A stretch of 64,000 bases of DNA from JBGSPQ01 sp041738505 (GCA_041738505.1 JBGSPQ010000013.1:55102-119101); one strand, 5' to 3'. Numbered from the stretch's first letter, positions 7,445 to 16,630 are shown. Numbers and translations are program-made. The notes: generated by a model from the letters alone, not told the origin.

Positions 7445-7467
7445 ATTTATTTTAATTGACTATTACC

Positions 7468-8682
7468 ATGAAAAAATTTGATATCAATCCGACGGTGGAA
7501 GGTTACTTTGGCTCTTATGGAGGGCAGATTCTGCCTCCTTCGTTGAAGCCGGTTTTTGACAGGATTACGGAATTTTATTTGTCTTTGAGGGATGACGCGG
7601 AGTTTTTGGAGGAACTTATGTATTACCGGAAGCATTTTGTGGGCAGGCCCAGTCCGGTTTATTTCGCGGAGAAGCTGAGTGCGAAGTACGGAGGCGGGAA
7701 ACGGGAAGCCGGCGGGAAGATTTATCTTAAGCGTGAGGATTTGAACCATACCGGCGCCCACAAAATAAATCACACCATAGCGGAGGCCTTGATCGCCAAG
7801 CGGATGGGGAAGAAAAAGCTTTTGGCGGAGACGGGCGCCGGCCAGCATGGGGTGGCCCTGGCAACGGCGGCGGCTTTAACCGGAATGCCCTGTGAAATCC
7901 ACATGGGTGAAATTGACGTGGCCAAGCAGAAGCCCAACGTGACCCGCATGAAAATGCTGGGGGCGAAAGTGGTGGAGGTTAAAACCGGCACGCGAACACT
8001 AAAAGACGCTGTGGATAGCGCTTTCGGGGAGTTCCTGAAAGATCCGGAAAACACCTTTTTCGGCATCGGTTCGGTGGTGGGACCGCATCCTTTTCCGATG
8101 ATTGTGCGGGATATGCAAAGGGTGGTTGGGGAGGAGGCCAAATATCAGTTTAGAGAGCTGACGGGTAAGGATCCCGATAATCTGGTGGCTTGTGTTGGAG
8201 GAGGGAGCAATGCCATCGGCCTTTTTTCCGCTTTTCTGGAGGATGAGCAAATCAAAATTCACGGGGTGGAGCCTGGCGGGAAGAGTTTTAATCCGGGCGA
8301 GCATGCCGCAACTTTAACTTTGGGATCGCCGGGAAATCTTCATGGGATGCACACTTATTTGTTGCAGGACGGGGAGGGCGAGCCTCTGCCTGTTTATTCA
8401 ATCGCTTCGGGGCTGGATTATCCCGGAATCGGGCCTCAGCACAGTTATCTGAAGGATATTAAAAGGGTGAATTATGTTACGGCCGATGATAAAGAGTGTC
8501 TGGATGCGTTTATGGAATTGTCGCGGCTGGAGGGCATTATTCCGGCGCTGGAAAGCGCGCATGCCGTTGCCTATGCCATGAAACTGGCCGGTCAGGTGAA
8601 GCCGGGTGAAACCATTCTGGTGAATCTTTCGGGGAGGGGAGACAAGGATATAGATTTTGTGGCGGAAAAACTGGGGATTTAG
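7468..8682 (+). CDS. trpB: tryptophan synthase beta chain
   Basis: PLP enzyme that condenses indole with L-serine to give tryptophan. The 404 residues show the PLP lysine in HTGAHKINH, the catalytic Glu of LLAETGAGQHG, the phosphate-binding CVGGGSNAIG and a C-terminal LVNLSGRGDKD, the normal TrpB1 pattern. The ATG at 7468 is preferred over an in-frame TTG at 7456. No trpA or other trp biosynthetic gene lies in the window, and the partner here is trpR. That arrangement recalls indole-salvaging chlamydiae, although trpA may exist elsewhere. It is convergent with rsmA and overlaps it by 4 bp at the stops. Confidence 0.95.
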   Translation: MKKFDINPTVEGYFGSYGGQILPPSLKPVFDRITEFYLSLRDDAEFLEELMYYRKHFVGRPSPVYFAEKLSAKYGGGKREAGGKIYLKREDLNHTGAHKINHTIAEALIAKRMGKKKLLAETGAGQHGVALATAAALTGMPCEIHMGEIDVAKQKPNVTRMKMLGAKVVEVKTGTRTLKDAVDSAFGEFLKDPENTFFGIGSVVGPHPFPMIVRDMQRVVGEEAKYQFRELTGKDPDNLVACVGGGSNAIGLFSAFLEDEQIKIHGVEPGGKSFNPGEHAATLTLGSPGNLHGMHTYLLQDGEGEPLPVYSIASGLDYPGIGPQHSYLKDIKRVNYVTADDKECLDAFMELSRLEGIIPALESAHAVAYAMKLAGQVKPGETILVNLSGRGDKDIDFVAEKLGI

Positions 8683-9578
8683 TTTGTGTCGGGCCGGTTA
8701 TGTTCCAAAACAGCCGACATCAGTCTTTGCCAGTCTTCCAGGGAGAGATCCTGCGGGCGGGCGGAGCCGTCCAGTCCGGCTGTTTGGAGCGTACCGGCAG
8801 CCAGGGCGCGGGTGTCTGCCTTGTTTGCGCCGCGGCTTTTGCCGCTGCCTCCGGGGGTGAAATTTTGCAGGGTGTTCAGGAGAGTTTTTCTTTTCTGGTG
8901 GAAGCAGATTGAAATTAATTGTTTGAACAGTTTCAGGTCTTTGATGAGAGGTTGGTCGTAGGTGGTTATTCTAAGAACGGCCGAGTCCACTTTGGGTGCG
9001 GGGTAAAAATTGTTTTTGGATACTTTGGTGATGATTTCGGGTTTGCCGAATATTTGTGTCATCAGGCTTAAGATGGAGTGGTTGCCGGGGCCGGCGCAGA
9101 TTTTTTGGGCGACTTCCAGTTGGACAAGGATGACGATTGTTTGCGGGCGGAGGGGGGCGGGTTGGCCGGGAAGGGGTTCGGGCGGGTTCAGGTAGTGCGT
9201 TAGGAGTGGGGAGGTGATGTAGTAGGGTATGTTGGCGACCAGTTTGTAGGGCTCGACGGGCAGGGTGGCTTTTAGGGCGGTGCCTTTTTCCAGGTAAAAT
9301 TTGGGGTTGTTGCCAAAGGTTTTTTCCAGATAGGGGATTATGCCGCGATCCAGTTCTATGGCGTGCACGCGGCCGGCGCGGTGGAGCAAGGCCTGCGTTA
9401 GGATTCCCAGGCCGGGGCCCACTTCCACAATGTGGTCGGTTTTGGTAACGCCGGCCGCGTCTATGATCTTCTCAACCACCCCCGTATTGATCAAAAAATT
9501 CTGTCCCAGATTTTTATCCGCCCACAGGTGTTCTTTTTTCAGGATTGCCGTCAGTTCGGATAGCGACGAATATGTCAT
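8679..9578 (-). CDS. rsmA: 16S rRNA dimethyladenosine transferase
   Basis: KsgA/RsmA, which dimethylates the two adjacent adenines in the terminal helix of 16S rRNA (A1518/A1519 in E. coli) using SAM. LADKNLGQNFLI marks the N-terminus, VEVGPGLGILTQAL is the SAM-binding motif I, and NIPYYITSPLL is the catalytic N-x-P-Y. The 299 residues include a C-terminal helical domain with a Gly/Ser-rich loop (about residues 243-252). It overlaps the DUF167 gene upstream by 4 bp, so translation is probably coupled, and converges on trpB. Confidence 0.95.
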   Translation of the reverse strand: MTYSSLSELTAILKKEHLWADKNLGQNFLINTGVVEKIIDAAGVTKTDHIVEVGPGLGILTQALLHRAGRVHAIELDRGIIPYLEKTFGNNPKFYLEKGTALKATLPVEPYKLVANIPYYITSPLLTHYLNPPEPLPGQPAPLRPQTIVILVQLEVAQKICAGPGNHSILSLMTQIFGKPEIITKVSKNNFYPAPKVDSAVLRITTYDQPLIKDLKLFKQLISICFHQKRKTLLNTLQNFTPGGSGKSRGANKADTRALAAGTLQTAGLDGSARPQDLSLEDWQRLMSAVLEHNRPDTN

Positions 9579-9838
9579 TTGATTTCTATTATTTTTTTGT
9601 GTGAGGTTTCGCCCGCCAGGATTTTTATGCGCGATTTGTCCACTTTAAAAGTTTTGGCCAGGAATTTAATCAATTCCGCATTGGCTTTGTTTTTTTCGGG
9701 TACTGCCGCCACACGTATTTTAACGGTGCCGTCGTCCATTTTTCCAACAATTCGGGTGGCTTCGCTTTTGGTAATCACTTTTATGGAAAAAGTGATTTTC
9801 CCCGCGTTTTTAAAATCCTGGATTAATTTTTCGGGCAT
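9575..9838 (-). CDS. DUF167 / YggU family protein
   Basis: An 87-residue protein with the family pattern KIRVAAVPEKNKANAELIKFLAKTF followed by IKILAGETSHKKIIEI. Structures of the family show a small alpha/beta fold; its function remains unsettled. The ATG at 9838 is preceded by a TTGTCT/TAGACT promoter. Its 3' end overlaps the rsmA start (ATGA overlap), forming a two-gene operon. Confidence 0.88.
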   Translation of the reverse strand: MPEKLIQDFKNAGKITFSIKVITKSEATRIVGKMDDGTVKIRVAAVPEKNKANAELIKFLAKTFKVDKSRIKILAGETSHKKIIEIK

Positions 9839-9857
9839 ACTTAAAATTGTTTTCCTA

Positions 9858-9886
9858 AGTCTAAGCTTAATGGAGTTTTAAGACAA
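9858..9886 (-). promoter_or_regulatory. candidate promoter for the DUF167-rsmA pair
   Basis: Minus strand TTGTCT (9886-9881), 17 bp, TAGACT (9863-9858), 20 bp from the ATG. The -10 is a weak match. Confidence 0.4.
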
Positions 9887-9896
9887 TACCGGGGTT

Positions 9897-12749
9897 TTAT
9901 ACCTTTACGGCGCGAGCTATTCGTTTGCGCACCACCAGCTTTCTAAATTCCTCCACAACAAGCACCAGCAGGGACGAACTAACGATTATCGCCCAATCTT
10001 CGGGATTTAGTCCGGTGGTGCCAAGGTAGTGCTGTAAGAAAGGCACTTCGGTCATCATGATGGTCAGGATGATGGAAATTAATATCGCTCCAATCAGCCA
10101 GAGGTTGGAAAAGAATTTCAGCTGGAAAATGGAATTTGTTTCACTGCGTGCATTGAAGACGTTTACCATCTGGATGATAACCATGGTGGCAAAAGCCATG
10201 GTAGCGCCTTTTAAATATGTCAGACTTTCATCGGTTAGAGGTTCGCCCCAGGTCCAGCCGTAACGGTAAAGTGTCCAGATATATACGCCCATGACGATTG
10301 ACCCGATAACCAATCCAAGATAAAGATAGCGGAGCACGAAAGGTTTGTTCATGATGCGTTCTTTGGGGTCGCGCGGTTTTTTATCCATGATGCCCGGTTC
10401 CGAAGGATCTATACCAAGTGCGACCGCCGGTAATACGTCGGTTCCAAGATCCACCGCCAGAATCAAAATAGCGGTCAGTGGGGCGGGCATGGACAGCAGA
10501 ATGGCGGCAAAAACGGTGAGAAGTTCCCCGATGTTGCAGGAAAATACGTAAAAGACGAATTTTTTGAGATTGTCATAAATGGTGCGGCCCTCTTTGATGG
10601 CCATGACGATTGTGGAAAAACTGTCGTCGGCCAGTACCATGTTAGAGGCTTCTTTACTTACGTCGGTGCCGGTGATGCCCATGGCGATGCCGATGTCGGC
10701 TTTCTTTAATGCCGGAGCGTCGTTTACGCCGTCGCCCGTAACCGCCACCACTTCGTTAAGTTTTTTTAATTGGGTGACAATTCTTAATTTATGCTGTGGG
10801 CTTACCCGCGCGAAGATAATGTCGCTTTTTTTGTCGCCGAGCAGTTTTTTTAGTTCGTCGTCTTTGATGTCGTTTAGTTCTTCACCGGTGATGATGCGGT
10901 GCTTTCTTTTCCCGCCAATGATGCCCAGTTGTCCGGCAATCGCTTCGGCGGTGAGGCCGAAATCACCCGTAATGACATATATTCTGATATTGGCTTTGTG
11001 TGCCATGGTGACGGCGGCTTTGACTTCGGGACGGGGTGGATCAATCATTCCGGCTAATCCAAGAAAAATCATCTCTTTTTCAATATTCTCCTGTTTAAAT
11101 GAGTCGTTTTTTTGCGCCGATTTGAATTCTTCGGCGGTCAGCTCGCGGTAAGACAGGGCAAGCACGCGGAGTGCTTTTTTGGCCATTCCCATGTTGTTTT
11201 CCGCATAGCGGTCTTTTACTTCTTTGGTGAATGAATGGGGTGTGCCTTCGTGCATATAGCGGGTGCAGATTTCCACTATGCTGTCTGGGGCGCCTTTGGT
11301 GAAAGCAAGGTATTTCCCTTCGCCGGTTTTTACAATTACCGTCATTCTTTTGCGCGTGGAATCAAAACTTAATTCATGCACTTTTTGGTATTCTTTTTCA
11401 AATCCTGCCCTACTGAAACCGCTTTTTTCCACCATGGTTATCAGCGCCCCTTCGGTGGGATCGCCAAGAATGCGCCATGCACCTTCTTTTTCGGCAAGGG
11501 AGGCGTTGTTGCACATGGAGGCACCGGCCATAAACAGTTGCAACGATATATAGAGTTCGGGATTCTGTTCTTTTACTGTTTTAATTACTTTGCCCGCCAA
11601 TTCATAGTCTTCGTAAGGGGATTGCTCTTTTCCGAGCGAGATAAGATTTTTCCCGTCTTTTTGTATGTTTATATATCCGGTCGGAGCGTAGCCCACTCCG
11701 TGGACCGATGCTATGTGGCTGTCAAAATAAAGTTCTTTTACGGTCATTTCGTTTTTAGTGAGTGTGCCGGTTTTGTCACTGCAGATAACGGTGGTGGAAC
11801 CCAACGTTTCAACGGAGGCAAGCTGTTTCATGATGGCGTTATTGCGCGCAAGTTTTTGAACGCCTATAGCCAGGGCGATGGTGATTGTGGCGGGCAGTCC
11901 TTCCGGTACGGCGGCCACGGCCACGGCTGTGGCAAACAGTAGTGTCTCCACAAACGGTTTCCCCTGAATAAAAGTTCCCACCAATAGAAGGAGGGCTGAA
12001 ATGACCAGGGAAATCTTTCCGACAAACACTCCTATTCTAAAGAGTTCTTTTTCCAGAGGGCTTTTTTCTTTTTTGGTTTCGGTGGTCAGGGTGGCGATGT
12101 TGCCCATCTGGGTGTTCATGCCGGTTGCAATCACGATGGCTTTGCATGTTCCGTGCGTGATGTTTGTCCCCATAAAGATGATGTTTTCACGTTGGGCTTC
12201 AGTGCCTCTTGTTTCTTCCAAATCATGCGTAAGTTTCCTTGCGGGAGTGGATTCACCTGTCAGGGCGGCTTCCATGGCCTCCAGCTCGTTGGCTTCAAGC
12301 AGGACGGCGTCGGCGGTTATGCTGTCGCCTTCGTTTAATACAAGTATGTCGCCGGGTACGACAAATTTGGCCTCTATTTGCACTTCTTCTCCATCCCTTA
12401 TTACGCGGGCATGGGGAGCCACCATCTTTTTAAGTGCTTCTATGGCTTTTTCGGCTTTGAATTTCTGAATGAATCCGATTAGCGCGTTGAGCACCACGAT
12501 AAACATTATTACTGTGGCGTCAGTCATTTCCCCTCCGATGTAAGCCAGACCGGCCGCCAGAATAAGGATTATCACCATCAGATCGGTGAATTCCTCCAGA
12601 AACATTATTATTAAAGGCTTCTTTTTTTTGGCTTTGATTTCGTTAAAGCCGTATTGTTTAAGCCGAATTTCCGCTTCGCTGGCGCCAAGGCCTTTTTCAG
12701 AAGTGTCATGCTCCTTTAAAAGAGCTTTTTTTTCTTTTGTGGATAACAT
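9897..12749 (-). CDS. P-type cation ATPase, Ca2+-transporting (type II) subfamily
   Basis: A 950-residue membrane pump. In order: an N-terminal cation-ATPase domain, the first two membrane helices (about 47-95), the actuator TGES (164-167), and the membrane motif VPEGLP (281-286) typical of SERCA-like type IIA pumps. The phosphorylated Asp325 of DKTGT, a nucleotide domain, and the hinge TGDGVNDAPALKKADIG follow, with six C-terminal membrane helices last. These features indicate Ca2+ (or Mn2+) export across the cytoplasmic membrane. Na+/K+ specificity is less likely but not excluded. It is a single gene downstream of trmD with its own promoter. Confidence 0.93.
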   Translation of the reverse strand: MLSTKEKKALLKEHDTSEKGLGASEAEIRLKQYGFNEIKAKKKKPLIIMFLEEFTDLMVIILILAAGLAYIGGEMTDATVIMFIVVLNALIGFIQKFKAEKAIEALKKMVAPHARVIRDGEEVQIEAKFVVPGDILVLNEGDSITADAVLLEANELEAMEAALTGESTPARKLTHDLEETRGTEAQRENIIFMGTNITHGTCKAIVIATGMNTQMGNIATLTTETKKEKSPLEKELFRIGVFVGKISLVISALLLLVGTFIQGKPFVETLLFATAVAVAAVPEGLPATITIALAIGVQKLARNNAIMKQLASVETLGSTTVICSDKTGTLTKNEMTVKELYFDSHIASVHGVGYAPTGYINIQKDGKNLISLGKEQSPYEDYELAGKVIKTVKEQNPELYISLQLFMAGASMCNNASLAEKEGAWRILGDPTEGALITMVEKSGFSRAGFEKEYQKVHELSFDSTRKRMTVIVKTGEGKYLAFTKGAPDSIVEICTRYMHEGTPHSFTKEVKDRYAENNMGMAKKALRVLALSYRELTAEEFKSAQKNDSFKQENIEKEMIFLGLAGMIDPPRPEVKAAVTMAHKANIRIYVITGDFGLTAEAIAGQLGIIGGKRKHRIITGEELNDIKDDELKKLLGDKKSDIIFARVSPQHKLRIVTQLKKLNEVVAVTGDGVNDAPALKKADIGIAMGITGTDVSKEASNMVLADDSFSTIVMAIKEGRTIYDNLKKFVFYVFSCNIGELLTVFAAILLSMPAPLTAILILAVDLGTDVLPAVALGIDPSEPGIMDKKPRDPKERIMNKPFVLRYLYLGLVIGSIVMGVYIWTLYRYGWTWGEPLTDESLTYLKGATMAFATMVIIQMVNVFNARSETNSIFQLKFFSNLWLIGAILISIILTIMMTEVPFLQHYLGTTGLNPEDWAIIVSSSLLVLVVEEFRKLVVRKRIARAVKV

Positions 12750-12776
12750 TGGTAAGGTACAAAAAATAATCTTAAT

Positions 12777-12805
12777 ATAATACCATATTTTGGCTATTAT
12801 ACCAA
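12777..12805 (-). promoter_or_regulatory. candidate promoter for the P-type ATPase
   Basis: Minus strand TTGGTA (12805-12800), 17-bp spacer, TATTAT (12782-12777), 27 bp before the ATG. The -35 overlaps the trmD stop region. A second TATAAT lies at 12801-12796. Confidence 0.5.
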
Positions 12806-13456
12806 GTTATCCTTGCGCCATTTGCCGATGTTTTTGTGGTGTCCGCTGATTAAAACGTCCGGTACTTTTTTTCCTTTAAACAGGGGAGGCCTTGTGTAGT
12901 GGGGATATTCCTTTTTGCCGCCCAGCGATTTGGAAAAACTTTCTTCCTCGGATGACTCGTCTTTGCCCAAAACCCCCGGTAACAGTCTGCTTAAAACGTC
13001 AACAACCACCATGGCCGGCAGTTCGCCGCCGGTAAGCACGTATTTGCCGACGGATAGCTCGCTGTCCACGCATAAATCAATCGCCCGTTGGTCTATTCCC
13101 TCGTAACGGCCGCACAACAGAATCATGCCGTTCGCGCCGCTTTGGGATTGTTTGAGCAGTCTGCGCGCCCTGTTCTGGGTGAGTGTATCGCCGCGCGGGC
13201 TCATGTAGATGACCGGTCCTTTGTTGGATTTTTTTACATGTTTTATGCAGTCGTAAATCGGCTGGGGGGTCATGACCATGCCGGGACCGCCTCCATAAGG
13301 AATGTCGTCCACTTTTTTATGCTTGTCCTTACTGAATTTGCGGATGTCGTGAACATGGATTTCAATTTTGCCGCCCGCGATCGCCCTTTTGATGATGCTT
13401 TCGCTGAAATAACTGTCAAAAATGGAGGGAAATATGGTCAGGATATCAAATCTCAT
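12797..13456 (-). CDS. trmD: tRNA (guanine-N1)-methyltransferase
   Basis: Makes m1G37 in tRNAs, which guards against +1 frameshifting. About 219 residues. The knotted SPOUT fold shows in GGPGMVMTPQPI, YMSPRGDTLTQNRARRL, LLCGRYEGIDQRAID and YVLTGGELPAMVVVD. The C-terminus YTRPPLF...VLISGHH...IGKWRK is also standard. The family normally starts M-R-F-D, so the ATG at 13456 is used; an upstream in-frame start would add 15 residues. The usual neighbours rpsP, rimM and rplS are not adjacent. Confidence 0.95.
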   Translation of the reverse strand: MRFDILTIFPSIFDSYFSESIIKRAIAGGKIEIHVHDIRKFSKDKHKKVDDIPYGGGPGMVMTPQPIYDCIKHVKKSNKGPVIYMSPRGDTLTQNRARRLLKQSQSGANGMILLCGRYEGIDQRAIDLCVDSELSVGKYVLTGGELPAMVVVDVLSRLLPGVLGKDESSEEESFSKSLGGKKEYPHYTRPPLFKGKKVPDVLISGHHKNIGKWRKDNLV

Positions 13457-13562
13457 GGGTGATTTTATTATTTTCAGTCCGTTCAATACTATCATAATCA
13501 TTAAAAAGTATCTGCAATTAGTATAGCGGGTTGTCGGAACACCCTATTCGAATATAGTCAGC

Positions 13563-13590
13563 TTGCTTTTTTTATGTTGTAATGTATAAT
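13563..13590 (+). promoter_or_regulatory. sigma70-like promoter for the PP2C gene
   Basis: TTGCTT at 13563-13568, 16-bp spacer, perfect TATAAT at 13585-13590, 18 bp before the ATG. The short distance implies a 5' leader of only about 10 nt. Confidence 0.6.
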
Positions 13591-13608
13591 TTCACGCCTT
13601 AAACAATT

Positions 13609-15309
13609 ATGATGGTGGATTATATAGACGGTGATGATTATGAAAATTTTGAAGTTGAGGAATTAATCAACGGCAAAAGAGTTGTAGTGCCATCCGATAT
13701 TCCTTTGAAAATCTATCGTGAGGAGATGGAGGGGAAAGTGGTATATCTATATACCGGAACAGGTTTTTTTCTGGGGACGATTGAAATCAATAAACCCGGT
13801 AATAAACATCATGAAAGTGAATTTTTGCACGTGGTGGATCAGACTTACACCTATACTCTGCCCAGCGGATACGAGGTTTTGTTGACCGTTCCGCAGGTAA
13901 ATGACCCACCTTTGCTTTTTACGGTGGGAAAGAACGAACTTGCCGGTTTTTATATCGGCACCGATGGCGGTGAACCTGATTTTGCCGAAAAACAATGTCG
14001 TTTGATGGTGGAAAATGATGGCAGTCTAAATATAAGGGATATGGATTCTCCTCAAAAAACGGAAGCGGAACTGGTGACGATTCTTGAGCCCGACGATGAT
14101 AGCGGGGTGATTACAAAGGTTGAAAGATCCCAACTGGTTTCAAAGGAATGGAGCCCGATTTCACTCCGGGAGGATCAGGCCATGTATCTGCATACCGGGG
14201 ATTTTTGCGCGCCGAAAGCGATTATTTATAAGATACCCAATTTGTGGTACGGATATATGATGAGGGAGATGAGTTCGGGTGAGTTGTATCCGCTGGACGG
14301 ACTTGGTCATGATAATGACTTTTACACTTTTTCATATAACGGCGGATTGACTCTGCAGGTTCGCCAGTATGACGGTATTTTGGAAATCAGGGCTGACGGA
14401 ATGCTTTTTTCCGATAAGATGGCGGGAAAGAGTATTGAATATGTTAGTGCGGGCGAGGATGGCCATTTTAGCGGAAAAATAAACGGCGGACGGCCGATAG
14501 CCGGTTTTACCGTTAAATCCGTGGGAGGGCCGGAATTGAGCAAATATGCAAGGCTGAATGAAGATAATTATGGTGTGAATTATGTAAATGGGCGGGTGGT
14601 GGTTGCGGATGGTATTGGCGGGCAGATGCACGGTCAGCATGCTTCGGCTTTGGCCACGCGGTGGATTGCCAACAGTAATTTTCCTTTAAATGAGGCTATT
14701 TATAATGCTCAAAGGGCTCTGCAGGTTCTGGGGGCGGCAAACAAAAAAAATCCTCCCGATACGGTTTTTGCAGTGGCCGAATTTCAGGGTGATTTTGTGA
14801 AAATCGCCCATACGGGTGATTGTGCGATCATTCATGTGACCACGGTGGAGAAAGAGGGTAAAAGTAAATACGTTTTATCGGAAACCCGGTCCCACACGGT
14901 TCTGCAATCAATGATTGATGATAAAGACGTTACTGAACGCGAAGGTTATACAAATCCAAACTATGCGCTTCAGGGTGTATATGTAACTTCCACATTGATC
15001 AGTGCCAGGGTCAGGCATCAATTATTGGGGGGTGCCGAAGTGGATCAAGTGGACTATGGCAATCTAAGTCTTAAAAAAGGGGATTATGTTTTACTGATAA
15101 GTGATGGAGCCAAAGTTCTTACGGATGAGGATATCATTGGGGCGCTGGAAGCCGGCAATCCGAATGATATTGTCTTTAATATAAAGGAAATAATCAGGGC
15201 AAAAAATGAAATGGGTCATTATCTTCGGGATTTTCATGATGGAAAACCGCCGGCATACGTGCGCTCGGCGATTGATAACACAACCGTGATTGTGGTGAAG
15301 CATGAATAA
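13609..15309 (+). CDS. PP2C-family Ser/Thr phosphatase with unknown N-terminal region
   Basis: A 566-residue soluble protein. The C-terminal 260 residues are a PP2C (PPM) domain with the metal ligands of NEDNYG (317-322), VVADGIGG (Asp334), HTGDCAII, LLISDGAK and the final DNTTVIVV, all motifs intact, so it is probably active. The first 300 residues are not recognised. They are beta-rich and seem to hold two similar segments (about 40-140 and 185-285), each opening with a (V/M)YL(Y/H)TG motif. Such a region could sense a ligand or bind a partner. It is a single gene with its own promoter, next to the ribosomal operon; no kinase lies nearby. Confidence 0.8.
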   Translation: MMVDYIDGDDYENFEVEELINGKRVVVPSDIPLKIYREEMEGKVVYLYTGTGFFLGTIEINKPGNKHHESEFLHVVDQTYTYTLPSGYEVLLTVPQVNDPPLLFTVGKNELAGFYIGTDGGEPDFAEKQCRLMVENDGSLNIRDMDSPQKTEAELVTILEPDDDSGVITKVERSQLVSKEWSPISLREDQAMYLHTGDFCAPKAIIYKIPNLWYGYMMREMSSGELYPLDGLGHDNDFYTFSYNGGLTLQVRQYDGILEIRADGMLFSDKMAGKSIEYVSAGEDGHFSGKINGGRPIAGFTVKSVGGPELSKYARLNEDNYGVNYVNGRVVVADGIGGQMHGQHASALATRWIANSNFPLNEAIYNAQRALQVLGAANKKNPPDTVFAVAEFQGDFVKIAHTGDCAIIHVTTVEKEGKSKYVLSETRSHTVLQSMIDDKDVTEREGYTNPNYALQGVYVTSTLISARVRHQLLGGAEVDQVDYGNLSLKKGDYVLLISDGAKVLTDEDIIGALEAGNPNDIVFNIKEIIRAKNEMGHYLRDFHDGKPPAYVRSAIDNTTVIVVKHE

Positions 15310-15370
15310 AACCGCCGGATGCTAAAGTTCGCGGTGTAAGCATTGCTGTAAAAAAAGGATCCGGCAGTTT
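15309..15370. terminator. convergent-gene hairpin, possible bidirectional terminator
   Basis: 15309-15320 pairs with 15359-15370 (11 of 12, the odd pair being a G-U on the minus transcript). A nested ATGCT/AGCAT pairing and an A7 run lie inside. It spans almost the whole gap between the convergent PP2C gene and rpsI. Read on the minus strand, the T-run lies inside the loop rather than after the stem, so termination is only a guess. Confidence 0.4.
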
Positions 15371-15815
15371 AACGTTTGCTGAACTGCGGAGCTCTTCTTG
15401 CTCTCTTTAAACCCGGTTTCTTTCTTTCCTTGATGCGGGCGTCGCGGGTAAGGAGTCCGGCTTTTTTAAGAGTGGCGCGGAGTGAGCTGTCAAAATCCAA
15501 AAGTGCGCGGGAAATGCCATGTCGTACGGCTTCGGCCTGCGAGTTTACACCGCCTCCCAACACCTTAACGCTGATATCAAATTTGTTTGTAAGTCCCGTC
15601 AGTTTAAGAGGGTGCTTGATAACCCCCATGTTGGTGAACATGGTGAAATATTTCTCGGCGGGTTGGTCGTTTACCGTGATGTCGCCTTTGCCGTTAATAT
15701 AAAGCCTTACTCTTGCCACGGATGTTTTTCTTTTACCGGCTGCGAAAAAATATTGAAGACTCTTTTTCTTTGCGGAGGACACGGCTGTTGATGTTGTGGT
15801 TTCCTTTTTTGGCAT
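15369..15815 (-). CDS. rpsI: 30S ribosomal protein S9
   Basis: A 148-residue S9 with the family core KTSVARVRLY, GISRALL and a C-terminus ending KKPGLKRARRAPQFSKR, the basic tail that reaches the P-site tRNA. A short Thr/Ser/Lys-rich N-terminal extension precedes the core. It is the last gene of the long ribosomal run, 15 bp after rplM, the normal L13-S9 pair. Confidence 0.97.
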   Translation of the reverse strand: MPKKETTTSTAVSSAKKKSLQYFFAAGKRKTSVARVRLYINGKGDITVNDQPAEKYFTMFTNMGVIKHPLKLTGLTNKFDISVKVLGGGVNSQAEAVRHGISRALLDFDSSLRATLKKAGLLTRDARIKERKKPGLKRARRAPQFSKR

Positions 15816-15830
15816 GAATATTAATGATTA

Positions 15831-16259
15831 CTAAATTTCTAAGGGTTGAGGATTCTGAGCCTGATTCTTATGTTCGGCTTCGGGATAGATTTTCATTTTC
15901 TTAATGACGTCGTCGCGGATTTTGTTTCTGGGGATCATGCCGGTGATGGCTCTTTCTAGCACTCTGGTGGGATTTTTCTCCAAAACCTCTTCCACGCGGG
16001 CGGTTTTTAAACCACCCGGATATCGGCTGTGGCTGTGATATTCCTTTTTCAGGTATTTGTTACCGGTAAGTTTGATATGGGCGGCGTTGATTACCACAAC
16101 GAAATCCCCACAGTCCACGTGCGGCGCAAAAACGGGTTTGTTTTTGCCTCTAAGAATATCGGCGATTTTTGTGGCGGCTTTGCCGAGGGTTTTACCTTTA
16201 ACGTCTATCAGGTGCCACTCTCTTATGATTTCCTGCTGTTTCGGGGAAAATGTTTTCAT
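15831..16259 (-). CDS. rplM: 50S ribosomal protein L13
   Basis: A 142-residue L13, an early-assembling 23S domain II binder. Typical segments are REWHLIDVKGKTLGKAATKIA, DFVVVINAAHIKLTGNK and AITGMIPRNK. It starts 5 bp after the rplQ stop on the same strand and is followed by rpsI, so the L13-S9 pair is fused onto the alpha operon. Confidence 0.97.
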   Translation of the reverse strand: MKTFSPKQQEIIREWHLIDVKGKTLGKAATKIADILRGKNKPVFAPHVDCGDFVVVINAAHIKLTGNKYLKKEYHSHSRYPGGLKTARVEEVLEKNPTRVLERAITGMIPRNKIRDDVIKKMKIYPEAEHKNQAQNPQPLEI

Positions 16260-16264
16260 GGTTG

Positions 16265-16618
16265 TTAGGTCAGTTCAATTTGTACTAAAGGCGCGGCGTC
16301 ACCGGCTCTTATTCCGAGCTTGGTGATTCTGGTGAATCCGCTGGTTTTGTTATCATATTTCTTTGCAATCTGGTCTATCAGTTTTTTGGAACTGAGTTCG
16401 TTCTGCAGTATGGCGTTGACTTCGCGGATCGCGGTAACCCTTTCTTTTTTCTTGGTGGTGGTGATCAGTTTGTCAAAAATGGGTCGAAGAGCTTTTGCTC
16501 TTGCTTCGGTTGTCTTGATTTTTTCGTGGATTACCAAAGATGTCGCAAGGTTCTTCATCAGCAGTCTGCGCTGACCCCGCGGTATGTTCAGTAATGTTTT
16601 TTTGACTTTGTGTCTCAT
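16265..16618 (-). CDS. rplQ: 50S ribosomal protein L17
   Basis: A 117-residue L17 opening MRHKVKKTLLNIPRGQRRLLMKNLATSL with the family C-terminal GFTRITKLGIRAGDAAPLVQIEL. It lies at the peptide-exit-tunnel side of the 50S. The position 12 bp after rpoA is the classical end of the alpha operon. Confidence 0.97.
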   Translation of the reverse strand: MRHKVKKTLLNIPRGQRRLLMKNLATSLVIHEKIKTTEARAKALRPIFDKLITTTKKKERVTAIREVNAILQNELSSKKLIDQIAKKYDNKTSGFTRITKLGIRAGDAAPLVQIELT

Positions 16619-16630
16619 GGTTTTTGGTGA

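Noticed and set aside
12797..13501. Longer trmD starting at 13501
   Set aside because: The additional 15 residues precede the conserved M-R-F-D start of TrmD.
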